Shown: positions 45,731 to 57,524 of the stretch, one piece after another
Numbering within the stretch: the first letter of the stretch is position 1
Layout of the letters: each line of letters starts with the position of its first letter
Assembly (NCBI GenBank): GCA_023014485.1
Contig: JAJOZX010000918.1
Coordinates: forward strand, 817,501-881,500
Direction of reading: 5' to 3'
From: Bathynomus jamesi
Taxonomy: Eukaryota > Arthropoda > Malacostraca > Isopoda > Cirolanidae
DNA length: 64,000 bases
Program-made: the position numbers and the translations under genes
The notes under the pieces: generated by a model
Databases searched by the model: none
Seen by the model: the letters and a program-made list of their open reading frames with translations, nothing else
Told to the model about the DNA's origin: nothing

Positions 45731-46772
45731 AGGATTGGTAAATATAAATGGAGGAAATCACTCGACACAGGACAAATTCCACTCCTCTTAAAGAACGCGA
45801 ACATTGCCCCCCTATTTAAAGGTGGTAACAGAGCAATGCCCAAAAATTATCGGCTAGTGGCTCTCACCTCACACCTTATAAAGTGTTTTGAACGCATAAT
45901 TAGAGGCAAAACTACCTACTACCTACAAGAAAAAGACTTATACAACCCAAATCAACATGGCTTCAGGGCGGGAAGATCATGCCTGTCACAGCTACTAGAC
46001 CATCAGGAGAAAATATTAGAAACATTGTGTCGAGGACTAACCATTGATGTAATATATATAGAGTTCGCTAAAGCCTTCGATAAATGTGACCATGGAATCA
46101 TAGCACACAAACTTAAGAATACAGGAATTACTGGAAAGCTAGGAAGGTGGATATTTAATTTCTTGACGCAAAGAACCCAAAGAGTGGTGGTAAACGGAGT
46201 TAAATCGGAAGTCTCGGAAGTCGTGAGCTCTGTCCCACAAGGGACAGTATTAGCTCCCTCGCTGTTCATAATAATGATTGCAAATATTGATGCAGATATT
46301 AAGGACAGTATTGTATCATGCTTCGCAGATGACACAAAGATATGTAAGGAAATATTCAACGAAGGTGACAAAAGAAAATTACAAAACGACATTAAAACAT
46401 TATTCCAGTGGACAGAAGACAACAATATGAAGTTCAACGAAGAAAAATTCCAACTTCTAAGAGATGGTAATAACAAGGAGCTACAGAAAAAAGGGCACAA
46501 AACTATGCAAGCCAAACAGATAACACCAAATCCACAAGTCAGGGATCTTGGAGTAATAATGTCGTCGGATGCAAAATTCAGAGAGCACTATGAAATCAAA
46601 ATCACAACTGCTAGAAAAATAATGGGAATCATTGGAGGAGCTTCCACAGCAGAAAAGCAAATATCATGCTCAAATTATGGAAGAGTCTAGTCCTACCAAT
46701 AACTGAGTATTGCTCAGTACTCACAAGCCCACACAGAAAACGAGACATTGAGAACACTGAAGCGAGACAAAG
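45731..46772 (+). pseudogene. LINE C-related retrotransposon: reverse transcriptase, mostly open
   Basis: An RT open for about 320 codons (to 46,690). Blocks are WRKSLDTGQIP, YRLVALTSHLIKCFE, HGFRAGRSCLSQL, YIEFAKAFDKCDHG, VVSSVPQGTVLAPSLF and catalytic SCFADDTK (near 46,320). The C-terminal region (RDLGVIMSSDAKF) runs into a frame change at about 46,690. The next segment (ITEYCSVLTSPHRKRDIE) is in another frame and is cut off at about 46,772 by a transposase fragment. Related to LINE C, but clearly a separate subfamily. 5' truncated. Confidence 0.85.
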
Positions 46773-46900
46773 GACTTTTACGTCTAAGGATTTGCGATGC
46801 TATGAACAGTGTCACGCGAGATATGCTAGCGAACGTATGGCGTGAATCTGAATTTCGCTTGGATGTGTTGCGTGCAAATGGCCCATGTGTTGAGATTTAA
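46773..46900 (+). pseudogene. C-terminal fragment of a mariner/Tc3-like transposase
   Basis: About 42 codons ending in TAA at 46,900 give LRLRICDAMNSVTRDML, then VWRESEFRLDVLR and a short tail. This is the usual C-terminus of mariner/Tc3-like transposases with the DLTPLDFF-type core, but from a different family from the 8.3-kb and 40.5-kb copies. It is joined directly to the LINE at its left side. Confidence 0.6.
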
Positions 46901-47433
46901 TGAGAAACGTAATAAACTTGATATGTTATGCAACAACACGCACACTACTGGTGCAGTTCCCACGTAAAGATATAGATCTCTTCCATCATATAACCAAAAC
47001 CACGGAGACGGTTAAGCAACTCTCACAAAACTACAACAACAACAACAACAACAACTTATTGTATTTTTATTATTTTATTATATTTCGATAAGTAAACTAA
47101 TCTTCAGTAAAATATTTCATTATATAGGGTGTTTCAGGTCGACTCTAGATATATGGAAATTGGCGGAATTTGCAGCAAGTAGGTAATAATTCAATTTTTC
47201 AGGTCGACCCTATAAGAAGCGACGAAGTATAATATGTTGTTTTATTATTATTATTGTTTACGTACAATACTATACAAGATAGGTTTCAAATACCAAATTC
47301 TCTCTATTTCCCCTTTTAAAACTTTGCAAATTACCTGAGGCTAATCTGTGAAGGTGTGCTTATCAAAGACACGAGTAAAAAGGAAACAAGGTTGTATTAA
47401 GTATGTGTATGTATGTGTGAATATATATAAATT

Positions 47434-47471
<38 letters not shown>

Positions 47472-50150
47472 ACAACCATGCGACCTACCATTCCTATGGT
47501 TGAACGGTATCCATGTTTGTGCCATCAGGAGTTCGCTCTAAGAAGCGGATGTCCCTTAATTCATTTCCTCAGAGTACATACAAGACAATCAACCATTTAG
47601 ATTGTTTTAGAGTTGTTACCGGAATTATTCCCGTTTTCCCCTTTTCACAGTTGTCATGGAAACCATGGTAATTAATTTCAGGTCTCTGAACGCCATCGCT
47701 ATTTCATCTGTGTCAGCGCGCTAACTAAACATATTTCATTGGAATGTTGTCAAAAACTTTCTCTTGCTTCTGCTAGAAATTTATAACATTAAGATGTTAC
47801 GACTGTTACGTTATATTATATTATAATACATTGTTACCATGCCAGGTCATTGGTTCGTTATCTGTTTAATTGTGCTTCTTCTTTTTACCCACTGTCGGTT
47901 CAAGTTCTATGTTACTTACAGTATGTGTTACGTTATCATAAATGTCTATGGACTTTCAATAGGGAGTACATCTTACCTTTCCTCCCCTTACATCATCACT
48001 GGCTACTTAGGCGGCTTTCAAACTACGATAAATAGCCATTTTCTAATAATATTTTACATAATTTGGTCTTATAATAATTATAGTAATTATTGTTAACTAT
48101 AACTATCAATAGTTAATTATAGTTAATAATGATATAGCATTGTTGTTAATTCCCTTTAAATTACAGAACAACGGATAATTCTCCTTCATTATATAAATTT
48201 TATAAGCTGTTTAGATTACTTCAGTATCAGATGTGTTAATTAACAATTAGATAAAATTGTAATTAACTGTAATAACTTAATATGATATACTTAATGTAAT
48301 CGGTGCCAACCCTCGACATTATGTCACCATCCAAGAATGTAGACTTTGCAAAATTAGCGTCAAAATTCGTTGGACCTCCAGCTAAAGGGAGATTTGTCCT
48401 TCAAAGTTGCATCACCCCAAAATTAAACTAATTTATTTTTCTATTATAAAATTATTTCATTCTTGTATCAGCTATTATTATAAGAGGTTGAACCCCCTCC
48501 CCTTTCAGTTCCTGCCTTCGTCTTCATTTGATAAACACCTATTATAATTCCTGACCATCAGCGGTAATCGTAAGAGGTTGCAAATTCATTTCCTTCCTTC
48601 ACCACCTCTTTCTGTAGAAACTTCGTCCAGTAAAATCAATTTGAGTGAAAGAAGACCCCACTTAACGACGTGAGTGTTTCCACCAACTCCTTCAGTAATT
48701 TGGCCGAAAACTATTTACTCGGATGCTCTACGGTTAAGGCTGAGCTTAACTAAAAGGACCACCTTCGTCAGATTGTCCAACAGTGCATTCAGTATAAAAG
48801 TCGCGAGCGGGAAGTGGCTCAACATACAGTATATACAGTATATACTCGTATATATACCTTTCGTCGTTTTGAGTTAGGGGTGTTCCTAGCAACACGGTGG
48901 CCCTTGAGATTGAACCCCACTGCAAAATAATTTGCGGCGAATCTTGTATATGGTGAAATGAAGAGTCATTTTCGGTGGATTAGTCTTTTAGAAACTTTAA
49001 GATTTCTAGTGTAGTTCGGACCTAGGAGAGACCTCCGAAACCCGGATCTGGAGCGGAGACGAGTAATTTTACAAGTGCGTTTAGGAGTCGCAGTGGAGCG
49101 AAGCTGATGCTAGAATTGGTCTAGCCGGCACGGAGCTGGAGGCCGGATTAGCAAGGCTCTGACTTGATCCACTCAGAGCACGGCTGTACTCCGCAGCGTA
49201 GCTCCGTCTGCATTTGTAAAATTCTTCTTTGTTCCGAGATCCCACACCGCTCTGGGCTCTCTTTTGCTCTAGTATTAAAGAATATATCCAAAGGAAATTA
49301 TTTAAAATATTAAACGCTAAAACAATATGGTATATAAAAATAATTACATACACGTTTTTCAACAAATCCATAAATTACACCACAAAATTTTATTCCCCCT
49401 TCCCCTACTCTTCCTCTCGCCCCTTCCCCCATTTTCTTAGCTCATAGGTGAACAGTTCAAAGAAAATTTAAACGTTTTGTTAAGAAAAAAACCTTTGTGT
49501 CACTTAGCACTCAGCTTAGCATTTATTTATGTATAATTTTTAAATAGACAATGTAAAACTTGGCACGTCAGTTCAAAGAAGAAAGCTGTCTGTATACATG
49601 GTATAAAATTATTTTACCCAACCTATTATAAATTTTTCTAAATTCTTAAAATTTTCTGTAATTTAATATTTTTTCGGCTAACATTTTTCCACAACTGCGC
49701 ACCTTCACTCCATATGTTAATTACAATTTTTCACAAATAAAAAAAAATTATAGAATTTTTAGATAAATTTTATTACTTCAGCTCAGTAACAAAAAAGTTA
49801 ATGAAGACAAACTTATAAACACAAAATTTGTTCTCACAACGAAGTTCTGAAATTTTACGAAATCAGGTAACCACGAGAATAATAATTGGGTTTAAGTCCT
49901 TTCATTTTAATTTAAGTTTGAGGTAGGATTTTTATAGTAGGTTTTACACTTATGACGAAGAAAAAAAGCAGTAAAGAATCATACATAAATTTTTTAGCTT
50001 CATTTGCATATTCTCACAAGTATGCTGAAAATGTATACACACCATTAGATATTTTCACAGAGTTTCTACGATGCATGTACTTAGTTTGCGAGCATTAACT
50101 TTGTCCTTATTTCTTTATACAGTTTACGAGTTAGAAGTTAAATGCCTCAA
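46901..50150. other. Long stretch with no supportable gene
   Basis: Contains (AAC)n at 47,032-47,055, an (AT)n run at 47,438-47,467, and dyad-rich TTAACTATAACTA sequence around 48,090-48,135. A TATAAAAG box at 48,795-48,802 is followed by GC-richer DNA, so a promoter or LTR fragment is possible. Around 49,081-49,330 a GC-richer segment encodes a serine/alanine-rich frame on the minus strand, of no known family. Nothing else is seen. Confidence 0.5.
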
Positions 50151-52380
50151 TCAATCTTCTCGTACAATATCGAGCTCATCGGACTGTTCATCCTCTTGCT
50201 CAGTTGATAGTGGTTTCTGGCAATCCAGCTTGACAATAGTTAGTGCGTGAAAATTACTCAAATACATTTCAAATTTTAGCGCGGAAATATAAAAAATTTA
50301 GTTCTATTCATATTGTTTTGCTTTTCTGAGGTTACACGTACCACAGACTTTATCCTGAGTACAAAATTATACCTGATCTATTTGAAACGCTGGATTTTCT
50401 TCACCGGGAATAACTCTGTCTTTTTCTACGAGGATTCTCTTTTGGTTGTTATAATAGCGTGAAAGGAAGAAGAACGCAACAGTGTTTATACCCATCCCAA
50501 CTGCATATGCGAATATTTCGTTTGATGTCCTGTATTCAAAGACTCCGGTTGCAGTCGTTATTTTAGTGATGATAGCGAACAACCAGAATCCGATTGCGAA
50601 GGTGAGAAGCCTAACCGCTTGTAATAGAGATTTCATCGATGTTGGAGCTTCAGAGTAAGCAAAATCCATACTCGAAACAGAGAATAGAACTTCTCCTGTC
50701 GTTATGATTAAGTACTGCGGGAATAACCAGCCAACGTGTGTGGTCGATGGTTTTGTCATATGAAATACGATACCTTGTCCTTCAGTTACAATTATATCAT
50801 AAACGCCATCTTGTCTTATATCTGCTATTCCAATTGTCTTCTTGTCTTTATTTAAAGTATAGGTCTGTGGGCTAAGTGCTTTAAAATCACTTGCATCTCC
50901 ATCAATCGATAGAGTTTCGACTAGATCTCCATACACTAAAGTATATTGATTCCAAATAGCATTAGTCGATGGTGAAGTGTCAATTATTATTCTTACTTTG
51001 GCTTCCGCATCCTTGTCTTTTAAATAATCTTTTGTTGGTTTAAGTACCAGTATTTTGGTGGATAATAAAACTACGGTTGTTTCATGTTTCTCAATCAATT
51101 TGATATTTGATTTCTGGGAATGTGATCCACAGTTAACATGTATACTATAAATTACCTCCTCATTACTTAAGTTAATTGGTTCTAATTTAAATTCGTGTCC
51201 CGCAGGAATTTCGATATTTTCTGGAAGCCAATCGCTAGAGAAGCTATACATTCTCTGGGATTGTATACATTTAATTGAGCTTGCCTCGTGCCAAGAACAT
51301 TCTGCTCGACAACGATATTAACTACTCCGTAAACAACGAAAGAAATGCAGCATAGGACCATTGCTATTAACATTTTCGACGTCGTGGTTTTCAGAATTCC
51401 TCGTCGATCGAGGAAAGGATAAATAAGAAACTGTAATAATGGAATAAGAATAAGAGCAAGTAAGGGGTTAAGGGATGACGTAACCTCTGGAGGAATTCTA
51501 TACGAACCAATTCGATTGTAAAGACGTTTGGCTTGAAAAATCATACCCGTATAAGTATGGTAGAAGAGAGTCCAAAACAGCGGAAAAGTGACGAAAACGA
51601 GTAGTACTCTCAAGGTTTTTTTCAAATCTTCGATTAATTTTCCATCATATTTATCTCCTGCTCTATCTATCCAGTGGATAACCGGTTTACCTTTGTCAGT
51701 TATCGATTTTTTAGATGCATAAAATGTACATTTCAGTGAATCTAATAACATTGTGTCAGGTGGAGCCTCGAAGTACCATCTCTTACCTACGACAAAAAAG
51801 GCTTCAATTAGTTCATGTTGTGGAGGACATTACAAAATATCGCATTACAAAATGTCCGATATTACAGTATTAGGATTTAAGATAATTACCCATACAAAAT
51901 ATAACTGTTGATAATATCATGAGGCTAGAAAGTATCAAGAACGGAAGCATATAGCAATCATCCCCGAAGCACTGAACAGATGACCGAAGTTGAGCAGTAA
52001 GAATATGACCGAGAAAAGTTCCAGCATTTGCCGCCCAGTGAAATACATAAAAATACCTGAAAATGTAAATTTATTGAAAATACTTCCTTAATTTAAAATA
52101 ATAATATTTGCTGTAAACATGGTGTACAATTATTCAAATAATAGAACATTAAACTGTACCGTTGTTGTTGTCTTCTTTGTTCCGGAAGCTTAAATTGGTC
52201 AGGTCCGAGTGAAGAGTAGACCGCTTTCATCAGACCCGCAGATATACCAAAAATAGATATTCCTCCTATTCCCGCTGCCTGAATACCTTCAACGCTTGCC
52301 ATTATTGGGGATATCGAAGAAAGGGTAACAATGAAGGCTCCAATCGTGCAAATACAACACATTATAAACACAGTTCGGAA
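50151..52380 (-). CDS. Proton-coupled oligopeptide transporter (SLC15/POT family), 3' part in four exons
   Basis: A membrane transporter that in this family moves di- and tripeptides with protons. Exons on the minus strand are 52,380-52,160, 52,056-51,890, 51,786-50,373 and 50,216-50,151; all junctions are AG/GT and keep phase, with introns of 103, 103 and 156 bp. Family features include DQFKLPEQ (exon 1), SVQCFGDDCY (exon 2), HWIDRAGDKYDGKLIEDLKK, SLNPLLALILIPLL, and in the C-terminal half WLFPQYLIITTGEVLFSVSS and DFAYSEAPTSMKSLLQA, ending ENPAF. The last exon adds an acidic tail (EQEDEQSDELD). Exon 3 needs a one-base frame change between about 51,205 and 51,260, so there is a pseudogene mutation or a sequence error. 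The N-terminal membrane segments are not found upstream, where a LINE lies. The canonical GTGGIKPC and DQQGSRW motifs are altered, so this is a divergent paralogue. Confidence 0.88.
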
Positions 52381-52493
52381 CTGAAACAAACATAAGAAAA
52401 TATCGCATGTAAGAAATATGTTTGAGAATGATCAATGGATGATGCTGACAGGACTGAGACACCTATTTTTATGCAATCAAATCTGCATTTCAA

Positions 52494-52543
<50 letters not shown>

Positions 52544-52646
52544 AAGGATTTAAATTTAATTTCCAATATTCTGAATATTTTTTTATTTTCAGTACTGAGT
52601 TTCTTAATAATAGTTGTAGATAAGAATGTGCAGTTGTTGTTGTTGT
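52381..52646. repeat. Spacer with (TTA)n microsatellite
   Basis: TTA repeat at 52,495-52,540, then a TATAAAGGATTTAAATTTAA segment that is repeated at 56.71 and 56.81 kb and, inverted, at about 57.61-57.66 kb. This shows that the Penelope-like element once extended here before the Vingi-like LINE. Confidence 0.7.
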
Positions 52647-54485
52647 TTAGCCGATCAGCCCACCCTGATCGAGCAAGCCGGCGGCACGCAGGTAACCGAT
52701 CGCCCTCTCCGGAGTGGACCAGAGGTTCAGCGCACTAGTGATGTTGTGTTGTGTTCGTTGTTGTGCTAGAGCGGTACAGTCCGTCATAATGTGTTCAATT
52801 GTTTGTGGTGTGTCTTGGCACAGGTGGCAGGTGTCGTCTATGGAGTTGTCTAGTCTGTGTTTATATGTCCGTAAGTTTGGGTGATGTCCACATCGGAATC
52901 GTGCTAAGTTAACTCGATCCGATCTGCTCAGGCTGATCTCTGACCTGTTAATGGGTGGCGGCTTCGCACCTAGGACCGCATTCGGACCGAGTCGTGTCAG
53001 TGCTTTGTGGGTTAGATGTGTGTGTATGTGTTTTCTGTACTGTGTGATGTCTGTGGGGCGTGGTATGAAATGGAGTATTTCGTTATAATATCTCTCTGGT
53101 GTTACCTTAATGGTGCGAGGTGTTGGTGCATGATTGTACATGTAGTGGCAAGGGTGTTGTGGGTTAGTTGTCGCTGCTGCCATGAATTGTGTTCCCCTCA
53201 TGTCTAAATGTTCCCTAACTTTTAGTATTTTTGTTTCTGTGTGCAGGTGTTCTATTGGTGTTGTTTGAGTGCATCCTGTAATGATACGAAGTGCGTTGTT
53301 TTGTATTGTTTGTAAGGTGTTTATGTGTGTGTTTGAGATAATGGGTGCCCAGCATGGGCTAGCATAGTCCATAACTGAGCGAATATATTGTTTGTATATG
53401 AGTGATGTTGTTTCCTGCTGGTGTCCAAAGTTTGTGCCTGTTAGTACCCTAAGCGTGTTAAGTCTTGACGTACATTTGGTTTTAATGTCCTGAATGTGGT
53501 TTGCAAAAGATAATGATGTGTTGTATGTGACACCAAGTATTTTGGTTCTGTGAGTGTGTGGAATGTTGATGTTGTTTAGTGTAAGCTGTGGAATTACCTG
53601 GTGTTCTTTTGTGTTGCTTGTAAGCAAGGTGATGGTTGATTTTGTGGGCGCTACTTTGAGTCTATTGTGTGTGAGCCAGTCTTGTATACTGTTTATGTAT
53701 GTTTGTAGGTTATTTGTAGCGGTGTCGATGTTGTGGGTGGATGTTAGAGTGATATCATCTGCATATGATGATAAGGTAAGCTTGTTATCTATGGGTGTTG
53801 GAATGTCATGCATGTATAAGTTGAAGAGTGTTGGTGAGAGAACAGAGCCTTGAGGGACCCCGTTCGGAAAAAGCTTGTTTTTGGATGACTTGCCATTAAA
53901 TGTGACATGTGAGTATCTTCCTGAGAGATAGTTGCTCAGCCACCTTTTGGTGTTATTGTGCATGTTTGTGTTGAGTATTTTGTTTATGAGAGGGAAGCGT
54001 GGGATAGCATCAAATGCTTTACTAATGTCTATTGTTGCTAATAGTGTACGTTGAGCTGGTCTTCTGGAGTTGATGCCATCCATGATGTGCTGCGTGAGGT
54101 TAGTGAGTAATGTCGTGGTTGAGTGGTGAGGTCTGAATCCATGTTGAGTAGGCGATAGTGGTATGTGTGGGTTGGTGATTTGTAAGATTAGTCTTTCTGT
54201 TACTTTGGAAGGTGTGCATAGTAAAGTAATGGGTCTATAGGAAGCTGGTTCTGTTGGATTTTTGTTTGGTTTGAGTAGTGTAATAATTTTACCTTGTTTC
54301 CATATGTCAGGAATAATACAGTGTTGGTATGAATATGTGCTGATATTTGTGAGAGCTAATATTCCTTGTGGGCCCAAGTGTTTAAGGTGTATGTTAGATA
54401 TGTTGTCTGGTCCAGTAGCCTTCGAATTCTTAATGTTTTTGATGATCTTGGTGGTCTGGTCTGTATTGAAGGGTGTAATGGTCAT
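52647..54485 (-). CDS. LINE D reverse transcriptase and C-terminal domain, open 612 codons
   Basis: The frame covers the RT from about ATGPDNISNIHLKHL through YRPITLLCTPSKVTERL, HGFRPHHSTTTLL, TIDISKAFDAI, GVPQGSVLSPTLFNLYMHDI and catalytic SSYADDITLTS. A thumb region follows with QTIQNNALRIITG. The C-terminal third has LARFRCGHHPNLRTYKHRL and a CHLC-x-TIEH-x3-DC zinc-knuckle typical of ingi/Vingi-type LINEs. All key RT residues are present. The start shown is only the open frame's first usable codon; the protein should be fused to the upstream endonuclease, but frame breaks intervene at 54.49-55.03 kb. Confidence 0.88.
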   Translation of the reverse strand: MTITPFNTDQTTKIIKNIKNSKATGPDNISNIHLKHLGPQGILALTNISTYSYQHCIIPDIWKQGKIITLLKPNKNPTEPASYRPITLLCTPSKVTERLILQITNPHIPLSPTQHGFRPHHSTTTLLTNLTQHIMDGINSRRPAQRTLLATIDISKAFDAIPRFPLINKILNTNMHNNTKRWLSNYLSGRYSHVTFNGKSSKNKLFPNGVPQGSVLSPTLFNLYMHDIPTPIDNKLTLSSYADDITLTSTHNIDTATNNLQTYINSIQDWLTHNRLKVAPTKSTITLLTSNTKEHQVIPQLTLNNINIPHTHRTKILGVTYNTSLSFANHIQDIKTKCTSRLNTLRVLTGTNFGHQQETTSLIYKQYIRSVMDYASPCWAPIISNTHINTLQTIQNNALRIITGCTQTTPIEHLHTETKILKVREHLDMRGTQFMAAATTNPQHPCHYMYNHAPTPRTIKVTPERYYNEILHFIPRPTDITQYRKHIHTHLTHKALTRLGPNAVLGAKPPPINRSEISLSRSDRVNLARFRCGHHPNLRTYKHRLDNSIDDTCHLCQDTPQTIEHIMTDCTALAQQRTQHNITSALNLWSTPERAIGYLRAAGLLDQGGLIG

Positions 54486-55026
54486 GTCGAGTCTGTAGGT
54501 TTTCTTGTGTCTGGCTGTTTGTCTGTCTGCATGTTTCTGGTTGTTGTCTCTGTTTAAGTGACTTATCTTTGCGTAGTGATTAACTAGAATGTTAGCTTGT
54601 TGTGTGTATGTTGGGATATTATTTTGGCTGCGACAGATAGCCGCGTGTGAGGTGTGAATGCCGCTGTTAGAGTGGGTAATGCTGTTTATAGTCTTGTATA
54701 GCCTGTATGTATCTGTGGAGTGGTTTAGTGTTGTTATGAATTCCCTGAATGTTTCTGTTTGTTTTTCTTTGAGTTTGTTGTTTATTTCTGTGTTGAGCTG
54801 TTGTATCTGCTGTTTTATGGCTTCTGTGTGTGGTGTTTGTGTGTTATATTTGAGGTTGTTACGTTGCCTTATGAGGTGGGCTATTTCTCTAGTGTAATTT
54901 GGGTTGTATTTCCTAATGTTGCCCTTGGGTATGTATTTGTTTGCATTATTGATAATCTGATTAAATGTCTTGAGTGTTGTATCGATGTTTATGATGGGTG
55001 TGCTGTTTAATGTGGTGAATTGTTCC

Positions 55027-56031
55027 TCAGTCTGTTTTGAACTGTTCCCAATCAGCTTTCTTGTAATTTCTGTAAGTGTGCCTAAGGCTGTTGGGGCAGA
55101 GTGTAGAATGTGTTGTAATGATGATGGGCAGGTGGTCTGATGACAGTTGTTTTTCTGTTCTCCATTGTGTATGTGTTGCTAGTGAGGGGGAACAGAACGT
55201 TATGTCTGGGGAGGAGTTTGAGTATCCTGCTTGATGTGGTATGTGTGTATGTTCTTCTGTATTGTTAAGAATGAAGAGGCTGTTTAGTTGTGTGGCTATG
55301 TTGGCGCCTCTGGTGTTGTTTTGGTTGTGCAGGTACCAACTAGTGTCTTTGGCGTTGAAGTCTCCTCCTAAGATGACATTAGTGAGAGAGGCAAGATTGT
55401 GTAACTGTGGATTGTAATTGGCTGGCACCTGAGGTGAACTATCTGGTGGGATGTAAATGTTGATTAGTGTGTGTGTTGTGTTTTGCGCGTGTTTTAATGT
55501 TAACTGCCTGTATTTCTATCGTGTTATCTGCTTGGATTGTGTTTGTAATGTTTTGGGTAGCATCAGTGTAGCTAATGCTTTTACGTATGTAAGTGATGAG
55601 TCCACCCCCGTTACCCCAGTACGATCTTGACGGATCGCCGTGAAGTCAGGGATGGTGGGTGTTTTGTGTGTGCGTTTTAGTTTTGTTTCTTGTATAAGTG
55701 CTATGTGAATGTTTTGTTTGTGTACGAATTCCCTAAGCTGCATGATTTTGTTTGTGAGGCCATCTACGTTGTACTGTAATATGTTAATATTATACTTCTG
55801 TATGTGTCTCATGGTGCTATTGTGTCTATGTCTTTGTGTATGGTGACATGTGTAAGTTGTAGTGGGGCCTGGATTAGTCTTAATGTCGCCAGAGAGTAAG
55901 AGTAGTTCGGGGAGCACGCAATTGTTCCCTGTAATTGAAAAAATAGCACGCTGAGAATAGGTCCGGCCCCGGGAGCCGATCGGCACTCTGACCGTGCCAC
56001 GCAACAGGCCGTCGACTGCCAGTCTAGCCAA
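55027..56031 (-). pseudogene. LINE D N-terminal part: 2A-like peptide and endonuclease, one or two frameshifts
   Basis: The first frame (56,031-55,516) starts with a basic leader, then LLLSGDIKTNPGP (55,864-55,890), a match to the 2A translational-skipping motif. It continues with the endonuclease start, INILQYNVDGL and IALIQETKL. The frame is lost near 55,600. A second frame (55,428-55,027) carries VILGGDFNAKDTSW, TRGANIATQLNSL and SSDHLPII, the catalytic end of the apurinic-type endonuclease. These parts nick the target DNA in this class of element. Broken as it stands. Confidence 0.8.
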
Positions 56032-56102
56032 CCGTAGACAGCCCGCTGCACGGAGATTTGAGGAAGTTTGGCCACCAGCGCGTTGATGTTTTGGTTTGAC
56101 GT

Positions 56103-56690
56103 CGTTATATATATATTTCTTGATTGTAAGTTTGATACAATTTCAAATTAATTTAAGGCTATTCGAAAGTTCATTACATTTTGTATTAATTTTCGGTTTT
56201 TTCATTTTAATGTAAAAGGCTTCGGTAATTTTTAGTTTTTTGTACGTTATGTGATGAGTATAAGATTGGAAAGTTTTGTGAGATATTTTTTAAATTTAAT
56301 ATCTTATGATCTACTCTGTAATGTTCGTTAATTTTACTTGGACGATATTTATGTTGGTATGATCTCTCTTTAATGTGGTTTGTGGTGTAACCAATGTAAG
56401 TCGACGTACAGTCAACTCCAGAGCATGTAAATTGGTACACCACATGATGTTGCTTATCAGGGTTTTTGTTACGTGTTTTTCTTTATCCATTGGTTTTATG
56501 TGTCTCTTCAATATATTTTTTAAACATTTTTCTTCATATTCTAGTCTTGTTGGGTTTCTTGTTTCGAAGTCGCGTTTGAGAAGTTGCGTTTTGAAATTTT
56601 CTGTAGACTTTTCTTTGTGAGCTGTTTTGTCGTAAAGTCTTATGTTTAGAAAATTAGGAAACAGCTGATTATTGAGGCAAAATTTTAGAA
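56103..56690 (-). pseudogene. Penelope-like element: GIY-YIG endonuclease fragment
   Basis: The frame 56,443-56,207 encodes VYQFTCSGVDCTSTYIGYTT, then IKERSYQH and a KINEH block, the layout of the GIY-YIG nuclease at the C-terminus of Penelope-like retroelements. An overlapping frame upstream (56,511-56,311) shows the preceding linker, so a frameshift lies near 56,440. The RT part is missing. The LINE D element lies on its 3' side. Confidence 0.75.
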
Positions 56691-56772
56691 AGTCGATATC
56701 AGCCTATGTTTTTATAAAGGATTTAAATTTAATTTCCAATATTCTGAATATATATATATTTTTTTTTATTTC

Positions 56773-56774
<2 letters not shown>

Positions 56775-56809
<35 letters not shown>

Positions 56810-56812
56810 TAT
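56775..56812. repeat. (TTA)n microsatellite
   Basis: TTA repeat inside the Penelope-related region; a similar run is at 57,676-57,712. Confidence 0.95.
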
Positions 56813-56935
56813 AAAGGATTTACATTTAATTTCCAATATTCTGAATATTTTTTTTATTTTCAGTACTGTTTCTTAATAATAATTCTAGATAAGAATTTGT
56901 AGTATGCTAAGAATACTGTCTTCACTTTTGCTTCT

Positions 56936-56981
56936 GCTGACGCGTTTCGTTCATATACAGTACTTTGAACATCTTCAGAGC
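56936..56981 (-). ncRNA. Candidate hammerhead-like ribozyme, Penelope-like element end
   Basis: On the minus strand: GCT, then core CTGAAGA, an unpaired T, stem GTTC...GAAC, then GAAACGCGTC and AGC. The GCT and AGC can form a three-pair stem I, and GTC is a classical cleavage triplet. Stem III is a self-complementary ACGCGT without a loop, so activity would need a dimer, as proposed for ribozymes of this element class. The extra base before stem II is a deviation. Confidence 0.45.
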
Positions 56982-57483
56982 TTTATACGTAATTTTAAAG
57001 TAAAATGGGTTATATATATATTTCTTGATGGTAAGTTTGATACAATTTCAAATTAATTTAAGACTATTCGAAAGTTCATTAAATTTTATATTAATTTTCG
57101 GTTTTTTCATTTTAATGTAAAAGGCTTCGGTAATTTTTAATTTTTTGTACGTTATGTGATGAGTAGAAGATTTGAAAGTTTTGTGAGATATTTCTTAAAT
57201 TTAATATCTTATGATCTACTCTGTAATGTTCGTTAATTTTACTTGGACGATATTTATGTTGGTATGATCTCTCTTTAATGTGGTTTGTGGTGTAACCATG
57301 TAAGTCGACGTACAGTACAAAAAACTAAAAATTACCGAAACCTTTTACATTAAAATGAAAAAACCGAAAATTAATATAAAATTTAATGAACTTTCGAATA
57401 GTCTTAAATTAATTTGAAATTGTATCAAACTTACAATCAAGAAATATATATATAACCCATTTTACTTTAAAATTACGTATAAA

Positions 57484-57524
57484 GCTCTGAAGATGTTCAA
57501 AGTATATGAACGAAACGCGTTAGC
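57484..57524 (+). ncRNA. Candidate hammerhead-like ribozyme, inverted copy
   Basis: Same core and stems as the copy at 56,936-56,981 but on the plus strand, with a six-base-shorter loop II. The cleavage triplet reads GTT instead of GTC, still a permitted type but usually slower. Confidence 0.4.

Larger units (their letters stand above)
52636..56075 (-). mobile_element. LINE D: Vingi/ingi-like non-LTR retrotransposon, near full length
   Basis: A 3.4-kb minus-strand element. The 5' part has a 2A-like motif and endonuclease, then RT and a C-terminal zinc knuckle; the 3' end is an AACAACAAC tail at about 52,636-52,650. It is inserted between sequences related to the Penelope-like element. It has fewer breaks than LINEs A, B and C, so it is younger. 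Clade placement rests on the C-terminal CHLC region and overall RT character, not on a tree. Confidence 0.8.

Noticed and set aside
48674..48877. 67-codon ORF around the TATAAAAG box
   Set aside because: The TATA-like box lies inside the frame, composition is ordinary for chance, and no domain is seen.
53016..54557. Plus-strand ORFs of 63-99 codons with many cysteines and valines
   Set aside because: They are antisense to the intact LINE D reverse transcriptase frame.
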